Source: Kumtagia ephedrae (GTDB lineage: Bacteria; Pseudomonadota; Alphaproteobacteria; Rhizobiales; Rhizobiaceae). From it: DNA of 64,000 nucleotides. The position numbers and the translations under genes are program-made. Position 1 is the first letter of the stretch; the number at the start of each line of letters is the position of its first letter. Under the pieces are notes generated by a model, which was not told the DNA's origin, made no database searches, and worked only from the letters and a program-made list of their open reading frames with translations. Location of the stretch: assembly GCF_003012745.1 (NCBI RefSeq), contig NZ_PXYK01000028.1, positions 1 to 64,000 on the forward strand. Direction: 5' to 3'. Below are positions 58,157 through 64,000 of this stretch, in pieces.

Positions 58157-60667
58157 ATGCCGAGAACCATTCTCCGATCCTGTCTTGCCTTGCTGCTCGC
58201 CGTGCTTGTGGCGCTGGCGCCTGCCGTGGCGACGGCCCAGCAGCCGGCCGCGCCGGGTTCCTCGCTGGTGAGCCAGCAGCGCGCCGCCATCGACGGGCTG
58301 GCCAAGAGCACCAACGACCTCGAGAAGCGCATCGACGCCAACGCCGAGGACGACGTGCGGCTGGTCGAGATCAGGCTGCAGCTCGAGGAGGTCGCGCGCG
58401 ACCTGATCGACAGCAGCGTCGCCTTCCGTCCGCGCCTGGCCGAGATCAACGACCGGATCGAGCGGCTTGGTCCGCCGCCGGTGGACGGCGCCCCGCCCGA
58501 ATCGGAAATCGTGACCGCCGAGCGGCAGTCGCTCACCGCCGAAAAGGCCGAGATCAACGCCACGCTCGGCACCGCCGAGGATCTGTCGATCCGCGTCAAC
58601 AACCTGATCACGCGCATCACCGAGATACGCCGCGACCTGTTCTCCCGCCTGCTGACGCGGCGCTACGACATCAACTGGACGCTGATGAGCGAGGTATCAG
58701 GCGCCTTTCACGAGACCAGCGGCAGCGTCTATCGCTCTGTGTCGGCGTGGCTGCGCTTCGTCACCAACTTCAAGCTGAGCTCGGTGCTCGGCGCGACGCT
58801 CCTGGCTCTCGCCGCGGCCGCCGTGCTTCTGCTCGGCGGCCGGCGCATGTTCGGCCATCTCATCGAGCCCGATCCCGACCGGCAGGAGCCGAGCTATCTC
58901 AGCCGGCTGTCGGTGGCGTTCTGGTCGACGCTGCTGCCATCGGCCGCGCTCTGGGTTTTCCTCGGCGCCACCTTTTTCTTCTTCGACTATTTCCAGGTGC
59001 TGCGCGGCGACATCCGGCCGATGCTGGCGGCGCTGTTCGGCGTGATCGGCCTGGTGTTCTTCGTGCACCGGCTGGGCAGCGCCGTCCTGTCGCCGCGGCT
59101 GCCGGAGTGGCGGCTGATCCCCGTCCAGTCGAACGCCGCGTCCAAGCTCCTGTGGATCATGTCGGCGATGGCCGCCTTCAGCGGCTTGGATTTCCTGCTC
59201 AGCGTCGTCTACGAGACCCTGAACGCACCGGTGTCGCTGACGGTGGGCGAAGCCCTGGTGGCGACGGTGCTGATCGGCCTGCTCGTCGTCATGAGCGGGC
59301 TGGTGCGTCCTTTCGTCGGCGACGACGGGCGCCCGCGCGCCTGGCCGCCGACGGTGCGCTTCACCCTCTATGCCGTCGGGCTGATGACGATCGTCGCCGC
59401 CCTGCTCGGCTATATCGGCCTTGCCCGCTTCATCTCGCAGCAGGTGGTGTGGACCGGCGCGGTGCTGGCGACCATGTATATCGGCTTCTTGTCGTCGCGC
59501 GCGGTTTCGGAGGAGGGGGCCTTTTCCGGTACGGCGATGGGGCAGCGCTTCCAGCGCTGGTTCAAGCTCGACGACGCGGCGCTGGACCAGGTCAGCCTGG
59601 TGGTCAGCATCCTCATCAACGTCGTCGTGGTGGTCGTCGGCCTGCCGCTGATCCTGTTCCAGTGGGGTTTTCAGCCGGCCGACATCGTGGCCTGGATGTA
59701 CCGGATCGCCACCGGTATCCAGATCGGCTCCTTCACCCTGTCGCTGACCGGCATCCTCTGGGGCCTGCTGGTCTTCGCCCTCGGCTTCATCCTGACGCGC
59801 TGGTTCCAGGGCTGGCTGGACGGCTCGGTGATGGCGCGCGGCCGCGTCGACACCGGCGTGCGCAACTCGATCCGCACGGTTGTCGGCTATGCCGGCCTGG
59901 CGGTGGCGGGGCTGATCGGCCTGTCCGCTGCCGGCATCGACTTCTCCAACCTTGCGCTGATCGCCGGCGGCCTGTCGCTCGGCATCGGCTTCGGCCTGCA
60001 GAACGTCGTGTCGAACTTCGTGTCGGGCCTGATCCTGCTGGCCGAGCGGCCGTTCAAGGCCGGCGACTGGGTGGTGGCCGGCGCGGTGTCGGGCACCGTC
60101 AAGAAGATTTCCGTGCGCGCCACCGAGATCGAGACGTTCCAGCGCCAGACCGTCATCCTGCCCAACTCCGAGCTGATCAACGGCGCGGTCGGCAACTGGA
60201 CGCACCGCAACAAGCTGGGGCGCGTCGACATCCCTGTTGCCGTCGCCTTCGGCGTGGACGCGCGCAAGGCGCATGCGCTGCTGCTCGACCTGGCCGCCGG
60301 CCATCCGCTGGTGCTGAAGAACCCCGAGCCGTTCGTCGCCTTCACCGCCTTTGCGCCGACTTCGATGAATTTCGAGATGCGGGTGTTTCTGGCCGACGTC
60401 ACCAATGGCGGCGGCGTGCAGAACGACCTGCGCTTCGCCATTCTGGAGGCGTTCCAGCGCGAGGGCATCCCGATCGCGGTTCCGGCGCAGGTGCCGCCCG
60501 ACCTGACGCCCAAGCCGCGCTGGCCCGAAGACGACGAGAAGGCCGAGGCCGAGCTGGCGGACGAGCTGAAGCGGCGCGAGGCGGAAAGGCTGAAGCCCGC
60601 CGGGCGCCGGCGGCGGCGCAGCAAGCCGGACCCGACCGAGGACGACGGCGGGGCAAATATGGCATGA
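58157..60667 (+). CDS. Large MscS-family mechanosensitive channel with periplasmic N-terminal domain
   Basis: An 836-residue protein of the MscK/DUF3772 type. It has a signal peptide (MPRTILRSCLALLLAVLVALAPAVATA) and a coiled-coil periplasmic domain (about 30-190). Around nine transmembrane helices follow (200-590), then the MscS pore and beta domain (about 605-770: GIGFGLQNVVSNFVSGLILLAERPFKAGDWV and QTVILPNSELINGAV). A charged Glu/Arg-rich tail ends it. It releases solutes on osmotic downshock. The start could also be ATG 58118, which adds 13 residues. Confidence 0.9.
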   Translation: MPRTILRSCLALLLAVLVALAPAVATAQQPAAPGSSLVSQQRAAIDGLAKSTNDLEKRIDANAEDDVRLVEIRLQLEEVARDLIDSSVAFRPRLAEINDRIERLGPPPVDGAPPESEIVTAERQSLTAEKAEINATLGTAEDLSIRVNNLITRITEIRRDLFSRLLTRRYDINWTLMSEVSGAFHETSGSVYRSVSAWLRFVTNFKLSSVLGATLLALAAAAVLLLGGRRMFGHLIEPDPDRQEPSYLSRLSVAFWSTLLPSAALWVFLGATFFFFDYFQVLRGDIRPMLAALFGVIGLVFFVHRLGSAVLSPRLPEWRLIPVQSNAASKLLWIMSAMAAFSGLDFLLSVVYETLNAPVSLTVGEALVATVLIGLLVVMSGLVRPFVGDDGRPRAWPPTVRFTLYAVGLMTIVAALLGYIGLARFISQQVVWTGAVLATMYIGFLSSRAVSEEGAFSGTAMGQRFQRWFKLDDAALDQVSLVVSILINVVVVVVGLPLILFQWGFQPADIVAWMYRIATGIQIGSFTLSLTGILWGLLVFALGFILTRWFQGWLDGSVMARGRVDTGVRNSIRTVVGYAGLAVAGLIGLSAAGIDFSNLALIAGGLSLGIGFGLQNVVSNFVSGLILLAERPFKAGDWVVAGAVSGTVKKISVRATEIETFQRQTVILPNSELINGAVGNWTHRNKLGRVDIPVAVAFGVDARKAHALLLDLAAGHPLVLKNPEPFVAFTAFAPTSMNFEMRVFLADVTNGGGVQNDLRFAILEAFQREGIPIAVPAQVPPDLTPKPRWPEDDEKAEAELADELKRREAERLKPAGRRRRRSKPDPTEDDGGANMA

Positions 60668-60771
60668 ACGTGTCATTCAGTTGGCGTTCAGCTTCGCTCC
60701 CTTATAGACTGTTCACGAAAGGGGCGGAGTGCCCCGGACCTGCACAGAGGCGGTGGAAACACCGGAAAGCC

Positions 60772-61035
60772 ATGAAGCATCTTGTCGTCGCAGCTGCCTG
60801 CCTTCTGACCCTGGGCAACGCGGCGCATGCGGCCAGCGCCGTCAATCTCGACGCCGAGCCGCGCACGCTGATCGTCACCGAGGGCGGCAGCAGGTCCGAA
60901 CTGTCGCTGGCCGCCGGCGAGACGGTCGAATTCTGCAGCTCCGGCTGCTTCGTCACCCTGCCCAACGGCGACCGCGAGGCGCTGACCGGCACGGAAACGA
61001 TCGAGATTTCTGGCGGCGTGGCGAAGATCAAGTAG
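60772..61035 (+). CDS. Small secreted protein, unknown function
   Basis: An 87-residue protein with signal peptide (MKHLVVAAACLLTLGNAAHA). The rest is beta-rich, with two cysteines in FCSSGCFV (about residues 54 and 58) that could form a disulfide. No family is recognised. The start codon follows GGAAAGCC. A strong terminator follows at 61059. Confidence 0.65.
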   Translation: MKHLVVAAACLLTLGNAAHAASAVNLDAEPRTLIVTEGGSRSELSLAAGETVEFCSSGCFVTLPNGDREALTGTETIEISGGVAKIK

Positions 61036-61058
61036 CCTATCTGCCAACCCGGACTTCG

Positions 61059-61092
61059 AACGGGGCGATGCCAGCGGCATTGCCCCGTTTTC
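61059..61092 (+). terminator. Intrinsic terminator after the small secreted protein gene
   Basis: AACGGGGCGATGCC pairs with GGCATTGCCCCGTT around AGC, with one G-T pair, and is followed by further T residues. Confidence 0.8.
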
Positions 61093-61454
61093 GTCTGAGG
61101 TTCGCCTTGCGGACGCATTCCGGCGGTGTGGCCGGTGCAGTCGAACGGCAAGGCCCGATGCTGCAAGCGATAGCCGCGTTCGGCCGCCTCACATCACCAC
61201 GAAAGCCGCCTCGGATAGGCGTAGGCCGGCGACATCAAGGCGAACTTGATCGCCGCATAGGGGCTACCGGACCCGTCGGCGTCCTGGACGGCGAGCGAGT
61301 GTGCGGGACGTCCAATTAACAGCGAAAAGCTGTGTGGTTTCTGCCTCTTGAAAGTCGGTGCAGCCGTTCTCAAATCTTGTGCCGCCGGCCGGTGCGCTGC
61401 GCACCTTCGGCCGGTTTGCTGTTTCAACAGACGCTGTAAAGACTGGAGGACGTG
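61093..61454. other. Intergenic region before the DUF982 genes
   Basis: About 360 bases. I see no gene with family resemblance. A stretch near 61372-61421 with GCCGGCCGGTGCG/CGCACCTTCGGCCGG can form a hairpin and might be a leader structure for the DUF982 gene at 61455, which has a good GGAGG site. Confidence 0.4.
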
Positions 61455-61757
61455 ATGCCCGACAAGCGTTTCGACCGCCCGATTTACGTTCGAAACGGAA
61501 CCTACCTCGTCCAGGAGATCGCCGATCTGCAGGACGCCCTCTACTTTCTCGAAGACTGGCCGGAGAACCGGCGCGGGACGATCTACGAAACCGCGCGGCG
61601 TGCCTGCTGTGCGGCCTGGGACGGCCACTATCCACTCGACGCCGCGCGCAAGGCCTTTGAGGGCTGGGCGCGCATGACGAAAATCCTCGAAAACGAGACG
61701 CCCGTCATGCCGTGGATGACGGCACCCCGGGAAGGCCGAGGCGGCGTGCCGGCCTGA
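61455..61757 (+). CDS. DUF982 protein
   Basis: A 100-residue protein with the DUF982 pattern: VRNGTYLVQEIADLQDALYFLEDWPENRRGTIYETARRACCAAWDG, which is the conserved (A)xxFLxxWP...AxxxCxAA layout. DUF982 proteins are abundant in Rhizobiales, often in several copies, and have no known function. GGAGG lies six bases before the start. Confidence 0.88.
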   Translation: MPDKRFDRPIYVRNGTYLVQEIADLQDALYFLEDWPENRRGTIYETARRACCAAWDGHYPLDAARKAFEGWARMTKILENETPVMPWMTAPREGRGGVPA

Positions 61758-61870
61758 CGTGCAGGTCAGGCGCTGCGTGCAACCAAAGTTGCTCCGGCGC
61801 GTTCCCGGGTGTTCCCCATCGGAGGCCGACTGGCGTCGGCCTTCTCACCAACAAAATCCGAGAGGCCACG

Positions 61871-62170
61871 ATGCTCGACTTGTCGTCCATCACCCCCGTC
61901 GCGGTAGCGATAATGGGTTGCCACAAGCGTGACATCCGCTCGCTGAGCGACATGCATGAGTTCCTTACCGAGTGGCCACCTTCCCAGCGCCGGATGAGCT
62001 ATGGGGCGGCAGCCAAGGCATGTGCCGCCGCTCGGGCCGGTGAGATATCGCCGGAGGCCGCGCGAGAGGCCTTCGTTCAGTTCGCAGAGACGGCGGGCAT
62101 CCTGTGGCCCGAGGTTTCCCCGATCATTTCAGTGAAACCTGTGGCTCGCGGATATGCTGGGTTCGCTTAG
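61871..62170 (+). CDS. DUF982 protein, second copy
   Basis: A 99-residue paralogue: DIRSLSDMHEFLTEWPPSQRRMSYGAAAKACAAARAGEISPEAAREAFVQFAE has the same FLxxWP and AxxACxAA pattern as the protein at 61455. The two genes are 113 bases apart, a local tandem duplication that has since diverged. It ends before tRNA-Asp on the other strand. Confidence 0.87.
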   Translation: MLDLSSITPVAVAIMGCHKRDIRSLSDMHEFLTEWPPSQRRMSYGAAAKACAAARAGEISPEAAREAFVQFAETAGILWPEVSPIISVKPVARGYAGFA

Positions 62171-62264
62171 TAGGCGTTGGATCGAAACACGGGGCTTACT
62201 GGCGCGCCGGAGAAAGGCATTCCAGCCTTTGCGTCAAAGACTTCTGCTAAATCACTGAAAACAA

Positions 62265-62341
62265 TGGCGCGAGTGACGGGGCTCGAACCCGCGACCTCCG
62301 GCGTGACAGGCCGGCACTCTAACCGACTGAGCTACACCCGC
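62265..62341 (-). tRNA. tRNA-Asp(GTC)
   Basis: A 77-base tRNA on the minus strand. The acceptor GCGGGTG pairs with CACTCGC (one G-T pair), the discriminator is G, and CCA is encoded at 62265-62267. The anticodon loop CTGTCAC has GTC, with complement GAC at 62305-62307. Confidence 0.95.
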
Positions 62342-62539
62342 GCATCCGGCGCCGTGGCGACGCCGTGTTGTGGGCGTCCGATTACGGGGTTCGCGGGAGG
62401 CTGTCAAGCGCGATGGCAACGCTTGTCGACGATTTGCCGGGACCTTTCGCCGGCCAACCGAAGACACGCGCCGGCAGCCGGCTTTTCCACTGCATATGGA
62501 GAAAACCGGCGCGCCGCGGCGACGCAAAATCACGGCCCG

Positions 62540-63790
62540 TCAGAGTAGCTGGCCGAGCTTCTTGCCGACCTTAATGAAGCGCAGCGGGTCGATCGCCTCG
62601 CCGTTGCGCCGGATCTCGTAATGCATGTGCGGTCCGGTCGAGCGGCCGCTGCTGCCGACCTCGCCAACGACGTCGCCCGTCTCGACCGTCTGGCCTTCGG
62701 CGACGCGGATGCGGCTGAGATGGGCGAAGCGGGTGGAATAGCCGTTGCCGTGGTCGATCTCGACCATGCGGCCATAGCCGCCGTTCCAGGCGGCGTGCGT
62801 CACCACGCCGGAGGCCGTCGCCTTGGCGGGAAAACCGATGGGAGCGCGGAAATCCATGCCCGAATGCAGGGCCGGCGTGCCGAGAAAAGGGTCCTTGCGC
62901 ACGCCGAACGTGCTCGAGATCGAGCGGCCCGGCGCCGGATTGGCGATCGGCAGGCGCATGGCCCGCTTCTTGACGCTGTCCAGCGTGTCGAGCGCCTGGT
63001 CGAGTTCTTTCACCTTGCTGTCGAATATCTGGGCGTTGTCGATCGCCACCAGCGGGCCGCCCATCGCCGACTTGCCGAAATCGACGTCGATCGGCAGGCC
63101 GGCGTCGTCGAGAACGTCGGCGATCCGGTCGGCGGTCTGGTAGGCATCGTCGGCCAGCGACGAGATCCGGCTGATCTGCTCCTTTTCGATCGAGCGCAGC
63201 GACTGGTTGATGGAGACGAACAGCTTGTCGGCGCGGTCGGCGGGCGATTCGCCGACATGGGTCGTGCGCAGCGGGAACGGCGCCGCCGCGCCGGCATAGG
63301 CGAGGGCGGGCAGCGCCGGCTTGGAGCCGGCTGCGTCGGCCCGCTCGTCCGGCCTGCCGCCCGGCAGCGGCGCGGTGTCCGGCGTGACGGTGACGGCGTT
63401 GGCCTTTTCCAGCAGCGGTCCGAGACGGCCGTGCCGTTCGCTGAGCCTGGACTGGCGCGACAGCAGCTCCGTGACCTTGGTCTCCATGAGCTGCTGGTCG
63501 AGCAATTGTCGGCTGGTGATGCGGTCGACCTGCTCCCGCAGCGCCGAGATGCGGTCCTCATAGGCATGCTGCATGCGGGCCTGGCGGGCGATGGCCGCGC
63601 CGATTAGGTCGTCGCGGAAGACGAGATAGGTCGTCGCGGCGAAATAGCCGAGCGTGACGGCCGCCACCACCGAACCGGCCAGCGCCGCCATCCAGGGCCG
63701 CACCGTGAAATGGCGGATCGAGTTGCCGCGGGCGATGATGACCGTGTGCGGTTCCTGACGCTTGCCGAAAACCGTGGATTGAACTGCCAT
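62540..63790 (-). CDS. M23-family metallopeptidase, membrane-anchored envelope protein
   Basis: A 416-residue protein. One transmembrane helix lies at about residues 35-58 (WMAALAGSVVAAVTLGYFAATTYLVF), followed by a coiled-coil periplasmic region (about 70-130) and a C-terminal LytM domain. The zinc ligands are in HSGMDFRAP (His and Asp) and GPHMHYE (H-x-H). The motif set is complete, so it may cleave peptidoglycan, unlike degenerate regulators such as EnvC. This layout is close to DipM/RgsM-type rhizobial cell-wall proteins. The ATG at 63790 follows GGGGCAG. Confidence 0.9.
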   Translation of the reverse strand: MAVQSTVFGKRQEPHTVIIARGNSIRHFTVRPWMAALAGSVVAAVTLGYFAATTYLVFRDDLIGAAIARQARMQHAYEDRISALREQVDRITSRQLLDQQLMETKVTELLSRQSRLSERHGRLGPLLEKANAVTVTPDTAPLPGGRPDERADAAGSKPALPALAYAGAAAPFPLRTTHVGESPADRADKLFVSINQSLRSIEKEQISRISSLADDAYQTADRIADVLDDAGLPIDVDFGKSAMGGPLVAIDNAQIFDSKVKELDQALDTLDSVKKRAMRLPIANPAPGRSISSTFGVRKDPFLGTPALHSGMDFRAPIGFPAKATASGVVTHAAWNGGYGRMVEIDHGNGYSTRFAHLSRIRVAEGQTVETGDVVGEVGSSGRSTGPHMHYEIRRNGEAIDPLRFIKVGKKLGQLL

Positions 63791-64000
63791 CTGCCCCAAC
63801 TCCGCATGCACGCGCCGCGCTCAGCGAGGATGCGATTACACATTGTTAGGGTTAACAAAGCTTTGCCGCAGCGCTCGCATCGTTAATGTCGATGGCGATT
63901 TCGCGTGTGGGTAGCGCCTGCTTGGGCCGGTGGCGGCTTCATGCGCTAGCCCGCTCTGGTTGCGGAAGCCTGCGGTAAGGCAAAAGAAAACCGCCCCTCG
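63791..64000. other. Upstream region of the M23 peptidase gene
   Basis: About 210 bases with a moderately AT-rich stretch at 63836-63890 that should carry the peptidase promoter. No gene is seen before the window ends. Confidence 0.4.

Overview
The window reads as chromosomal DNA of a GC-rich alphaproteobacterium of the order Hyphomicrobiales (Rhizobiales), most likely Mesorhizobium or a close Phyllobacteriaceae relative. The signs are the strong GC bias, a SecG with a long Pro/Ala tail, a two-domain malic enzyme, an ExoD-type protein, DUF982, DUF1638 and DUF3606 proteins, a gcl-hyi-glxR glyoxylate cluster, and GC-rich palindromic interspersed repeats. Family calls come from reading motifs, not from database searches.

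Layout. 1-1.7 kb: a SIR2-domain gene whose 3' end is replaced by the edge of an IS21-like element, plus a small gene relic. 1.7-5.5 kb: housekeeping block on the minus strand (pyrG, an L,D-transpeptidase, secG). 5.7-13.5 kb: an AT-rich small membrane protein, a 2-oxoglutarate oxygenase, malic enzyme, an SDR protein, a LpxH-like phosphoesterase, an MFS transporter and a dipeptide-epimerase-like racemase. 13.6-17.7 kb: a four-gene Mla-type phospholipid transport operon (STAS-MlaE, MlaF, MlaD, lipoprotein). 17.8-21.0 kb: an accessory patch at a tRNA-Ser locus. It holds half of a broken tRNA-Ser, an intact tRNA-Ser(TGA), three consecutive genes that each carry an R-x4-H motif typical of HEPN nucleases, and a decayed PLP-lyase gene. 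21.2-23.5 kb: small stress- or envelope-type genes, one frameshifted. 23.7-28.2 kb: a cobalamin riboswitch with its own terminator, ahead of a tightly coupled operon: BtuF/BtuC/BtuD-like ABC importer, a pseudoazurin-like cupredoxin and a methyltransferase. 28.2-31.2 kb: RNA helicase, NAD kinase, tRNA-Thr and a small membrane protein.

31.2-36.2 kb: a heptanucleotide tandem repeat, an IclR regulator and the divergent glyoxylate-to-glycerate genes gcl, hyi and glxR. 36.2-42.1 kb: a small lipoprotein, rlmB, a methyltransferase, tRNA-Tyr and tRNA-Gly, exoD-like, a DUF4893 protein, an epimerase, a DUF1638 protein and an entericidin-like lipoprotein. 42.1-57.1 kb: a methylated-amine region. A corrinoid protein (MtbC type) and a non-pyrrolysine MttB-family methyltransferase could demethylate a quaternary amine such as a betaine. 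Two large FAD/folate dehydrogenases of the dimethylglycine/sarcosine type could then oxidise the products. An aminotransferase, a HAD phosphatase, a LysE exporter and an XRE-cupin regulator sit among them. 57.3-64 kb: a nitroreductase, a large MscS-type channel, two DUF982 paralogues, tRNA-Asp and an M23 envelope peptidase.

The two most distinctive points are the HEPN trio at the tRNA-Ser site, a candidate defence or toxin island, and the B12-riboswitch operon that couples a corrinoid-type importer to a cupredoxin and a methyltransferase. The same window holds a corrinoid-dependent demethylase, which gives a plausible demand for B12.
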